A stretch of DNA of 64,000 nt from Margaritifera margaritifera (Eukaryota; Mollusca; Bivalvia; Unionida; Margaritiferidae), in contig JAQPZY010001620.1 in NCBI GenBank assembly GCA_029931535.1, positions 62,001 through 126,000 of the forward strand, read 5' to 3'. The notes below the pieces were generated by a model. The model did not search any database. It worked only from the letters and a program-made list of their open reading frames with translations, and was not told the origin of the DNA. Within the stretch, counting starts at the first letter, position 1. The number at the start of each line of letters is the position of its first letter. Positions 35,128 to 45,876 of the stretch are shown here, one piece after another. The position numbers were made by a program, and so were the translations under genes.

Positions 35128-35785
35128 GGTTTTTTAAAACTTAGGTAAATACTCTTGTATCCATTTTTTTGGGTGAGGACCAAGAATACGTTTACCTATA
35201 TTACAGCATGCACGGTCATCTTGTTGTTTATTCACTTGCTGCGAGTGCACAACATATGACTTCCTCTTTAATATAACATCCAGTGGGATTGGTCCCAAAA
35301 TCAGGAAAGCAAAGCTATACATTTTCACGGAACAACTCTATGCAATAATTTACGCCATAGATAAAAAAGCAAATCACTGGCGCTTTGCATACAGGAGGGG
35401 AATCATGACTAATTTCTGTTATTTTTTTAACGTTTTTCTGATTTGCACAGGTCTTATTTTATAGCAAGATTAAGGTATTTATACAATTTGAATTTCAAAG
35501 TAAAAGCAATCAACTGTTTCTCATACTGCTGAAAATAACCCATTCTGCGGGGTTTTTTTTCCAACCAATCAAAACCCTTTTTAGTTTGCTTGAACATATG
35601 AACCTAGGGAAACATTATTCGTTCAATTTTGAACTTGTGACAATTATTTCTCCAAAAAGTGTTACGCATTTGTCAGGTATACGACAAATAAGCTTGAATT
35701 TCTATGACAAATTAGCTTGAATTGTACTTTCTTACATAGAAACAGACCAATAACGTACTCATCTCGGGTGGAAAACAGTTTCAAA

Positions 35786-35788
<3 letters not shown>
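35128..35788. other. No gene recognised
   Basis: A doublet of AAATTAGCTTGAATT-like phrases at 35,685-35,725 is the only local pattern. Confidence 0.5.
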
Positions 35789-35873
<85 letters not shown>

Positions 35874-35895
35874 GAGAGACAGAGAGAGAGAGAGA
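35789..35895. repeat. Compound (AT)n(AG)n microsatellite
   Basis: (AT)16 to 35,820, then (AG)n with three C substitutions to 35,895. All frames over it are artefacts. Confidence 0.97.
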
Positions 35896-37535
35896 ATAGT
35901 TTTCAATAGGAGATACATTATGTTCCCTTCAGAGTAACGCATATCGCAGTTGCGTTTTTTAAATCTGAAAAATGTCATTATTTACCCTGTCACCAGATAA
36001 ATTATTCCAAATTGTGCACCTGCGGGGAAAGGTACGCCTATTATCTACGCTGCCATACTCAATTAGTGGTCCTTAATGTAAGCCATGCATCACTTTCTCA
36101 TCTTTAATATACTCTGGAGCATAGTTTGACAAAACAGTGGGCTCTTGGTTCCTTGACATTTTCCCATTTAGTCTTTTTCGCACAGAACGACCAGATGATA
36201 GATGATATCCTGTTGATAATAACACATGCTTGCTTTGTGAATTGGCATTTCATAGGGTGTATATGAATCTGAATGATGATGATTGTGATGATGATGATGA
36301 TGATGACGACAATGGATGATCTTTCTTTGACCATGTTTTTTTTTATATAACATAGCATTATGATATACGCTGATTGGAAACTTTTTTTCTCCTTTTTTGT
36401 AAAGCAAGAAAAAAAAAGATTGAATGGATAGATAAGCGCAAAAGAGCTTGAGCTTCTACAACAAGTTCTATTGACGGTTCACTTAAGTCATCAGATTTAG
36501 AAATGGCAGCGTAATGAAAGCTTGACAAAAACGATACATTTCTGCATCGACTCAACCCATATAATAGCGCTAAATGCTAATTTATTTATTTCATCAGGAG
36601 TGAAGATGGCAATAAGTAAACAAGAAAATTAAGTTATTCAGGGAAAAAGATATTACCTATATATCTATATAAAGGGCATAGTATAAATAAATCAGTGCTT
36701 TTTCTAGATGTCAAAATCAGATATACAAAAATTTTCATATATACTGTTCCAAAATATCTGATCTGCAACACGCCTCCGCAATATCTCTTCCTTGGATTTT
36801 GCTTATTTTAGCTGAAATTGTACATAATTTATTGGTATAAGAAAAGTAAAAACAAGAATAATTTAAGGAGGTCTGCTTGATACAGAATTTCTAACATAAT
36901 TTTGTGCGAAACTGACGGCAGTCTCACTCAGATGATTTTTGTAGACTTAAATGGCGCTTAACCCTATATTTTTATTTTTCATTTTAAAAAAATGTGATTT
37001 CTTAAAGAGCCAAGGAGATTAATACTATCTTGTAAAGGAATGGACCAATGTTTTGTCTAAGATTGAAAAAGAAAAAAAATGTTGCAAACATAGACTATTA
37101 CCAAGATGTTTAGAAAAATGTTAATTTGAACAAATCGGACTGCTCTGTCTTGAAAATATCGTTTCATTAATTTTAAAGAGTGACAGTTTGCATTTTAATT
37201 TTTATTTTCTTAGCTATTTCTTTATGTCATAATAACTTCTTGCAATGTCGAAGAGCAGATAACCGAAGTTTCGTAATACTTTATCTTGAGATGGTGAATT
37301 CGTAATTTCCGTACTGACTACATACTGTGTTGTCATACCAACAATTAAAAGAAGCAAACACCAAAAAAAAAAAGAAAATAACTGATATACCATGCTACCT
37401 GCAAATGAATGAGTGGGACTGCGAATGCAGAAAATAGGTCAACATACAATGAGTGGGCTCTGTTCTTTGTCTGTCAAAATGTACTTGTTCGCCTGCGTAA
37501 GTATGGTATTATCATAATGAGATAAATATCCTTGT
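35896..37535. other. No gene recognised
   Basis: Includes a short GAT triplet run at 36,271-36,307. Otherwise AT-rich without a readable frame. Confidence 0.5.
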
Positions 37536-37539
37536 TTAG

Positions 37540-37900
37540 GTGAAACTATTACATGTCTTAAGAAAGACCAAATATTCCAAAACAGTGTCATCAAAGCTTT
37601 TAGATAAATGACTAATGTGGGCTGAGTATAAGTGGATAGGATATAAACCAGTTATTTCAACATACTGTTGCTGTATTCGGAAAGGAATTTGAACTTCAAT
37701 GCTAATCAATTACAAAAAAAACGGAACTCTTGGGGCAAGAAAATTGCAAGCCTTAATAAAGACAAATTCTGCGGTATAGTGTCATTAAAGCTTTTAGATA
37801 AAAGACTTAAATTGATTGCGAATTAGTGGTTGGAATATGAAACAGTAATTTTACCCTATGGTTGCTATCATGGAAAAGACCGGTGAGTGCTTGGGTTGAA
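37540..37900 (+). repeat. Degenerate direct duplication, period about 194 bp
   Basis: GTGTCATCAAAGCTTTTAGA at 37,585 recurs as GTGTCATTAAAGCTTTTAGA at 37,779. Flanking similarity (AGAAAGACCAAAT vs ATAAAGACAAAT before; TTGCTGTATTCGG vs TTGCTATCATGG after) shows that the whole unit is repeated, with roughly 25-30 per cent divergence. Confidence 0.75.
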
Positions 37901-38340
37901 ACGCGTCCTTAATCCGACCTCAGGTTTTGCTTTCCTCTTTATCAAGATGATAATTACTGAAGTAAGGTGACCGTAAGTCCATATCCATATGTTGATTATT
38001 ACTCTTTGTAAATACCTTAGTAAACAATTGACCATATAAACCTAATGATTTACTGCAATTTATTCCGAAGCCAAAAAGCTTCATTTGTGCTAGATTGGAT
38101 AACCAAGATAGGCAAATTGATTTGCTGTGTTCACTCATTAAAGATGGCTCCTGAGCAGAAAAAAATAGTAGTTAATTATTTTAAATTATTGTTTTTAATT
38201 AATATTTCCATCTAGCACTTACCGTTATATCCATAAGTACTTAGTTATGACAATGCGGCGGTAAAAATGACACCATGACACAGATACTATCTTAGACTGC
38301 ATAAAATCTGGAATATTTTATGGAAATGGCCGAGACTAAT
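37901..38340. other. No gene recognised
   Basis: Short minus-strand frame at 37,920-38,138 without domains. Confidence 0.5.
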
Positions 38341-38344
38341 AGTA

Positions 38345-38560
38345 ATGCCAAAGAAAGAAATTAAAATTAAAATTAAAATAATAGTGAAAAAATTAACAAC
38401 TAAATATTTTTAAAAAAAATTAATAAATTGTTGTTAAAAAATATTTTTAAAATTTTAAAAATTGTACAGAAGATGTAAAATGTTGTGAAAAAAATTCAAA
38501 TGATAGAAATAAAATTAAAAATGGTACTAAAAATTATTAAATTGTCAAGAAAAATATTCT
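38345..38560. repeat. A-rich low-complexity block
   Basis: Composed largely of AAATT/AAAAT words on plus (for example AAATTAAAATTAAAATTAAA). A block with the opposite strand bias lies 1.2 kb to the right. Confidence 0.8.
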
Positions 38561-39140
38561 TTTTCTGTTAGGCTTAATAAAGAAAGTTTCGTATAGGGCT
38601 GATTTCTGCGATTTTTTGTCTTCGCAGGAATATTTGACGGGATCTCTTATATACCACTATAATTTCCAGAATACGACGATTTTAAAAAGAAGCAAGAAGA
38701 AGAGTTAGAGACATTTTGACAACGACAAAGAGAAAAAGAGTATACTTTTGTTCAACAAGAATAAGAAGAACAGAGGAAACGAGAGAAGAAAACCATGACC
38801 ATGAGCGGTGAATAGAGCGAACCTAGTGCAGCAGGGGCTATTTAAGAAACCGTGAGACTGTTACGTGAAATCTTGGCTGAGCTGAAACAGTTAAGAGCTT
38901 TATACAAACTTCCTTGATTAAGCCTAAAAAAAAGAGACATCCAAAATCCAAACCACCTATGACAACAGCAGCAGTGGGACTCCAAAGACAGCTGCAATTA
39001 ATTATGGACAATCCATGAACGGGTTGACTCTTAATTTTAACCAACGGTCCTTTTCAAGGCCAACCACGTTTCTAGAAGCAGAATGCACTATTGCCCAAGA
39101 AACGTCTGCTTGATGTTTATCTTTGTCTGTATGTGGGAAT
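38561..39140. other. Purine-rich stretch, no gene recognised
   Basis: AGA/GAA-rich to about 38,800, then a less biased stretch. A plus-frame phrase LLREILAELKQLRALYKLP at about 38,858-38,915 looks heptad-like but is short and bounded by stops. Confidence 0.4.
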
Positions 39141-39600
39141 GTGTATGTATGTTTTACTGCTCGTACCCACACCCCACATCCTGTTTGGTATGCATTTATG
39201 TATGCATTATGCAAAAAATAGTCCCCTACCGTTTATTTGTTTGGATGTAGGTGTGGTATAGGCGAGTAAGGAGGAGTGTTGGATTATATAAATAAGTTCC
39301 TGTCTGTAATTAGATATGTTTTGTCCATCCTATTGGTCCGCTCCTGTTCCAGTTTTCATCCATGACTCAATTCCCATCAATAGTTAGTGTGATTCTATGT
39401 ATGTATCTTTGTACGTTTGAATGTTTGTATGAATAGGGGTGCCTGTATGTATGTGTTAATACGTTTACCCACCTCTCACCTCATTTGGTATATATGATTG
39501 ATGTATGTCTGTATATATGCATTATCAAAAAATAGTTCCATACTCCTAATTCATTTGCTTGTAAGGACGTGTGTTAGTTGTTCGTTAATAAGAATGTTTG
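39141..39600 (+). repeat. Degenerate direct duplication, period 300 bp, TG-rich
   Basis: GTATGTATG...ACCCACNCC...CAT-CTGTTTGGTAT at 39,141 recurs at about 39,443, and TTTGGTAT is at 39,184 and 39,484. The shared phrase AAAAAATAGTCCC/AAAAAATAGTTCC follows both. The copies are well diverged. Confidence 0.65.
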
Positions 39601-39784
39601 TTTGTTTCTTTCTTTCTTTGCTAATAAGGATGTGTGATTGTTTATCCATAAGTAGGTGTGAGTGAGCGGCCCTTTCCTCTTTCACTCTCTCTTTGTTGGT
39701 ATGTGTGGTGTTGGATAGTAATGGTGTGTGCGTGTGTGTTTTCCCATATGTAGGTGTGAGCGACTCTCAACTATGCAATTTCCT

Positions 39785-40165
39785 TCTCTGTTTTGTTGTA
39801 ATTTTATGTTTTCTTGAAATTTGTTTTAAATTTGTTAAAATTTTATTTTTCTATTTTTGTATGAAATAATTTGCTTTTAAAAGTCGCTTTTATGTTAAAT
39901 TTTTGTCATGTTCCTTTAATTCTTGATTTAAATTTGTTTTTATATATTTTTAATTTTGGTTTTTATTTACTTTTTGTTTGAACTTTTTTTAGTCGTTTTT
40001 TTAAAATTGCTTTGGTATATTTTTCTTACAAATTTTTGTTCTAATATTGTGTTTTTGTCGAAATTTGCTAAATTATTTTAACTGCTTTTAACTTTTAAAA
40101 ATTTTTTGTCTAATTTTATAAATTTTGAAATATTTTTTGTTTTGAAACTTTCAGTTTCGTAAATT
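39785..40165. repeat. T-rich low-complexity block
   Basis: TTTT-rich words with AAATTT and TTTAAA interspersed, strongly T over A on plus, mirroring the A-rich block at 38.35-38.56 kb. Confidence 0.8.
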
Positions 40166-42836
40166 TGGTAACACTTTTAGTATCAACGATTTATTATAAT
40201 GTTCCGGGGTTGTCTTTGTCTCCGCCAGACTCTGTGACATTTTGTTTAGGCCAAACAGTATACTCAAGAGTAGGTACTTATTTAAAGTCTTCAGAAAATG
40301 TACATTACATACATATATTTTATGTGTAGTACGTACACTTGGCTTGAGACTCAAAATTGGATTGTCACTAGAATTTTTCAATTCGCTTGTATCACACTAC
40401 TAAAAGAAAATTTTTAACATTTTATCTTCGTTAAGAAGCAGTAGATGCTTACGTATAATTACCCGCAAAGATACACATGGTGGCAGGCATCAGTTTGGCA
40501 AAATTTTACAATTTTGAGGCTGATATAGACAAACGAAGACCGGAACAGTCTTTTTTAAATATTTTTAAAAAATAAACTTTAATTAAATAACTCAGTAAGC
40601 TGAAGCCCCTCTGTTCTCTAAAAAGACACAAATTTAGTTATAGGTGTAATTTTTTTTAACAAAATTGAACCTTAGAAGGCCGAAATGTAGTAAGAGGATG
40701 AGGAGAGCCAATGATCCAGAAGAAGGAAAAAACAATGCAAAGCAAAACAAAAAACATGCAAAAACTTCTTTATAACTTTCTTTTTGTGGATGTTAAAATC
40801 AGAGCAGGTTATATTTATTTACTTACCATGAAAGAATAGTCAATCCTATGTGCCTGCTTAAAACCTGCAATAGAATGGTTCAGGAACTAAAATGAGGCTT
40901 TCAACATCGATAACGGCCAAGCAAACAATATTTTCAAGATGTTTCGAAGTTTAATTCAGTCTCTTCACTTTCTAAGGAGGAAAATATTTGTAAATGTAAT
41001 TTTCAATCATCGGTAGTTGGATGTCTAGATGTCCGAACTTCCTGGTCTGAGTTATACAGTTGGGGTATTGATAGAAGGTGCAATTAGTTTAGTAAGGAAT
41101 CTAAATCTCTACATACATTTACACAAAATTGATTTGAAATACAAGTGCAGTATAATTCCTAACAACAACTTATTAATCATTCGTCACTGAAATAACGCAT
41201 CACATAGAAAATAGAGAATCTCAGTCAATGGAAAAAAGGCACATAAGGGAAATTTAATTTGGACCTGAAGGTTTTCCATCCTGAGAGGTGTTTTGTAGTA
41301 TGTGTAGGCTTAGTTTCCATTTTTTAAAAATCTTCAAAGTGAGTGCATGTGTCTATCTAGTCAGCTTTGAATAGGCTTCCTATTCGACAAATACTCAATC
41401 GCAGACGACCATCACATTCCCGTTCTATTGATTTTATCTAATCTATCTTTATAATATTGAACACTACCGTTGATAGAACTTAACCAACTAGCAGGCGCAC
41501 ATCTATAGTCCTTTTGCACGAAAGAAAATAACAATTTGTGCCTTAGATTAAAACAAATACGCGTTGAGATTTTGACCCATTCGCACACATTTGCTTTTTG
41601 CTAAAATTGATTTGCTCTTTAATCGATAAGTCAGTTAATGTTGCCCTCTGCTCACTAGGGGATGCGATATTATATTTTTAGCAGGATTTTTATTTCATAA
41701 CTTTAACGTTACTGCAGTGTAGCATGTATAGGGCGAGCATATTTTCCACTGCAATTTCACCAGTGTTATGCTTGTACAACGTCTCTAACAGTAAATACAC
41801 GTAATTGTGTGTGTGTGTGTGTGTGTGTGTGTTTCTAAATTGACAGTAGTGCAAGTTCGTTGATGTTCTAAGTATTGTTGGCGTTTGTATACCTGTGAAA
41901 ATAAACACTACTCTAAGAGCGCAGTCGCCCACCTATGATTCACGTAAATGTTAGCATACATCTGTTGCCCTGATTGATACCATCGAAAGTAATGAAAACT
42001 TCGCGGAAACGGAAATTTAGCTTTATAGGCTGTTTGGAGAGAAGATAGAAAAAGCTGTGAAAATGGGATTAGCTGATATATTTACCAACTTCTACTCACT
42101 GTACCATATGAACACAAGATTATATTTTGATACCTGCGTTGAACATATTTTTTGGCATTTTTTTAATTTAATGGTGCTGTTACATATAAAAAAAGGCTGA
42201 CTCTTATCTCTAAAGTACCGTTTTATTCCTTTTATAAAGCACTGAATGGCTTTTTTTCCTTCGGAGGAATTCTTTAAGGGCTTCAACAGCTACGTAATTA
42301 AACCGTATTTCTTAACGATATTCTGCTTGAGTAATCTAAACGCTCTCTGGCCCAGAGATATCGGTAAATATTCAGTCAACCAGAATAACAATTTGCGCAG
42401 AGAATGGCCTCACGTTCGCAAAATTTGTAGATTATATTGTCAGATTTAGTTGGATATATAACGTGACAAGTCATTTATATCTATGCATATGATCCATGGA
42501 CCTTTATCTCGCTCCTCGTGTGACTTTTTCCATTCTTGTATGTTGTACTAATGGCTGCTTTGTTCTCTGTTTCCTTATATGGAATAAATACCTCAGTCTT
42601 AGTCATATTGTTACTCTTTTCATTATTTCTTTTTACTTTACACGGATGATATGATATATTAGATATGTACATTTAAATTAGTTAATACTTCATCATCTTT
42701 ATTTCCTTCCGTAGAAGATTGCATGATATAATAATTTAGTTCAATAAATCATCTGAATACAATCATTAAACTTTCATATAAAAAAATAAGTATCAAAATA
42801 AAGAAATAAATACAAACAAACACAAGTATAAAATTA
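40166..42836. other. AT-rich stretch, no gene recognised
   Basis: Only a (TG)14 microsatellite at 41,806-41,833 stands out. Short frames on both strands show no domain. Confidence 0.55.
41806..41833. repeat. (TG)n microsatellite
   Basis: Fourteen uninterrupted dinucleotides. Confidence 0.97.
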
Positions 42837-42849
42837 TTTTTTTTTTATA

Positions 42850-42910
42850 GACAAAGTGTGAATCCGGGTCTCCTGTGCAGAAAGTCATTATTAGGCCGTA
42901 GAAGCAACAA
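42850..42910 (-). mobile_element. tRNA-like SINE or 3' tail segment
   Basis: On minus the sequence runs CTACGGCCTAATAATGACTT (A-box-like), then CTGCACAGGAGACCCGGATT and CACAC (B-box-like), followed by a short linker and A10. The spacing fits a tRNA-derived SINE promoter with a decayed T loop. It lies about 250 bases below the ORF2 stop of the LINE, so it is either an independent SINE insertion or part of the LINE 3' end. Confidence 0.45.
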
Positions 42911-43167
42911 CAATTATTTCATGCATACAATAATGTCAAGTGGTATATAGTGCGACTATCATAACACTGTTCGTCTATGGTATAAAATAGAATATTAGAC
43001 TCAAAATCCTTACAGTATATCCGTCATTAACTTGTTCATCAGCTGCATAAGTTGCAAGTTTCAGTACCTTATTTGCAGAAGATAGCTGCACACTGCATGA
43101 CAAAGTATCCTGCATACAGGACGAATAACTTGGAGTTTTATTTGTCGATTACACCTGCTGGTAACCT

Positions 43168-44905
43168 TTAACCTAGAAGATATTGCAGTTGCAGCTCATC
43201 TTCTGCATTAAATAACGTAACATGCAGGCTCAGTGGAAAGTTATCAGTCAGGAAATCCCAGAAAGAGTTTCTGAAATTCGACATATAAGGACATGCAACA
43301 CAACAATGAAGTATCAAGCCTTTATAAACATTCCCACATCGAATACACATATCGAGCTGTGCCTGAGGAACAGCAGTCCATAGTTTAGCTATATACGTAA
43401 ATACCTTGCTGTTCTGTCTGGTTTTAGCCGACTGCCATACTGAGGCAGGTCGCAAGGATTCGTGTATCGAAGAGAATCTGTCAAAATCTGCTTCATTAGA
43501 CATATGAACTCTCCAGAGGCTATTTTCAAAACCAGCAATTTTCGACCTTACAATTTCTTTCCAATTTTGTTTATCTGGGAATTTCGGAATGCTGCAAATA
43601 ATCAGTTAGATACTCAAGCAAGTCAAACTTCCTTAACGTATCATATAGATTTGAAATTAACCCGTAACTTGACATGCATCCGCTCAAAATGAAGTGAAAT
43701 AACGCAACGTTAAACACACGTTTAGTATGTACGTTATTAGGCATCAAACACAATCTGTGTAAAAACATCAATTTTCTTCTATCAATTTCGGACTGCGCTG
43801 ATGTCCATCCTATCATTCACAGAGCGATGTCTGATCTTGTATGTGTTGGGAAACCTTGTAAATGTTTGGCAAAATACCTCAGAGTTTTATCCAATGAAGA
43901 GAGGTCACTTTTTGAAATATTACACCATAATTCACTGCCATAAAACATTGAAGGAACAATTACCTTTTTGATCACATTTGCAGCAACCAAAGGATTTAAA
44001 CCATTCGGTTTAATGCCAATACCAAACAGGCCGTGAAAAGAATTTTTCCCTTTCTTGAATGCATTGAGTATTGCGACATGTGACGTAAGCTTAATCCGGT
44101 GTCCCAGGTGTGTTGCAGATTCAGTAATCGGCAAATATGACGGCCCAAGATACCATTTAATATTGACATAATTCTTGTATTGTGAACCGAAAATAATAAT
44201 GTATGACTTTGTGACACTAAGCTCAGATCGTCACTTATTACTGTAGGCATGTGCTATATCTATCAGCTTTTGTAGATTGCTAGGCTAAATAGCCAAAAGT
44301 GAAATGTCATCAGCAAGGGTTGGATTTCCCACAGCTAAGGATCCAATCTTTGTTCCAAATCCACTATTCTCTAACTGGAGCAGCAAGTCATTTATAAATA
44401 TTGTGTACATCAAGGTTAACATAGCACCCTCTTGTCTCACTCCTTGGCCAATTGAGAAACAGTCTGAAAATTGCCCATTAACAAGGACTTTGCTCTATAA
44501 ATTTATATACATGTTAAAAAATATCGAAAGGGATTTACCCGTAATTCCCAACATGAATAATTTAAAACGTAACCCTTTTTGCCATTCGGTATCAAATGCC
44601 TTTTTTGTATCAAGAAAAACAGCAAAAACACGTGAACCCATGTTTACGTTATATTGTACTGATTGCAACAGCGAAAAACCTTTTTGGTAACCATGTCGTT
44701 GTGAACTGGGTATATTAGAATTAATATCTTTGAGCCAAGTTACCAAACTTGCATGAATAATTTTCTCGAAAGTTTTGTAGATAACAGGCAGTAAAGTAAC
44801 AGGCCTGTAACTTTCGACTGAGTTCTTTGATTTTCTGTTACCTTTGTACAGTGGTATTGCTAACCCTTTTTTGCATTCTACAGGTATGTAAGATTGATCA
44901 ATCAT
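43168..44905 (-). pseudogene. LINE ORF2, reverse transcriptase to C-terminus
   Basis: The readable polymerase starts DQSYIPVECKKGLAIPLYKG (about 44,900), then SYRPVTLLPVIYKTFEKIIH and QRHGYQKGFSLLQSVQYNV. Motif A is FAVFLDTKKAFDTEW (about 44,625), with the catalytic Asp intact. A stop lies near 44,502. Beyond it the frame continues with GQFSDCFSIGQGVRQEGAM (motif B region, about 44,470), and motif C, NPTLADDISLLAI with intact Asp-Asp, is at about 44,330-44,290. Thumb sequence SATHLGHRIKLTS and IKKVIVPSMFYGSELW follow to 43,817, then a frame change, and a final frame (43,503-43,168) with MCIRCGNVYKGLILHC and CPYM, a CX2C...HXC-type cysteine motif typical of the tail. All catalytic residues I can see are present, so it died recently. 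Confidence 0.88.
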
Positions 44906-45838
44906 CTGAGTAAATAAAATTGTCCTTTCAAGGTATCGTCGTCTAATTTATTCCAAGCTATGTTATTTCTCTTCAAAGACTGTCTGAAGTCTCTCCCATA
45001 GGTAACTGTACGAAGGGAAGTAAGTATAGGAAGGTGGTCAGATATCACGCGCTCTTCGTGATCTGAAACAATGTGCACACTCCGTATGCTACCTATGCAT
45101 TGATCAGAAAGTACAAAATGATGAGTCATCGTTCTTGCTGGGGTGAATGTATAACGGGAGCCAGTGCATATTATTAAATGTCCAGCACTCACTAGATTAT
45201 TATATCGTAAGAACTCATGAAATATCCTATCTTTGTAATCTCTGAAAGTGTCTGGTTCAGCTAGTGCATTGAAATCCTCAGAAAAAATACACGTTACCAA
45301 GCTGTGAGTACTGATCATACAGATTTTGAATCAACTCAATTTGCGCCCTGTAAAAATCTATGCCATAAAATAGGTTCGGCATATATACACAAAAAATATA
45401 TACATTTTGCATATCTGGAAATGTGAATTCTATGCCAACAATTCTGTCACTATTAACAACGTCATCTATGAAGTTAGCATATCTCATGAGAGAGGTTTTG
45501 CAGAAGATTGCAACACATCCTTTACCACATTTTATTAACGTGCTATTAGAGGAAATATCCTTTGTCTTAGCAATGCATTTATAATCAGAACGAATAGAAT
45601 CGCAAAATGGAAGAATGTGCTGTAATAGTGTATGTTCAGTTATGCATGCTACATCAACATCATATTCATCTAGCATTGCACTAAGGCTAAGAGCAGAGGA
45701 CATAATTCCTCTAACATTCCAGCTCAGTATATTAAGATTCATATTAACTTGCAATATAGACATCTTAATACTTATACAATGTGAAAGCAGGACTAAAATG
45801 CCAAAAATGCCAAAACACATTAACTTGCGACAGTACAT
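44902..45838 (-). pseudogene. LINE ORF2, APE-type endonuclease domain
   Basis: An ATG at 45,742 starts MNLNILSWNVRGI, the family's opening motif; an alternative ATG at 45,838 lies in the same frame. The metal-binding Glu is visible in ACITEHT (about 45,650). The frame breaks near 45,300, and a second frame supplies SEDFNALAEPDTFRD (D-x-N motif) and ISDHLPIL (about 45,020), which contains the catalytic SDH. The enzyme nicks target DNA for target-primed reverse transcription. The frame ends at 44,902, only about 45 codons after SDHLPI, and the polymerase starts at once; the usual linker of well over 100 residues is missing, so an internal deletion is likely. Confidence 0.88.
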
Positions 45839-45876
45839 AAGGGCAGATTTATGAACAATCGACTATGTCGCCCTAG

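Noticed and set aside
43462..44690. Plus-strand frames of 76 and 128 codons
   Set aside because: Antisense shadows of the LINE reverse transcriptase.
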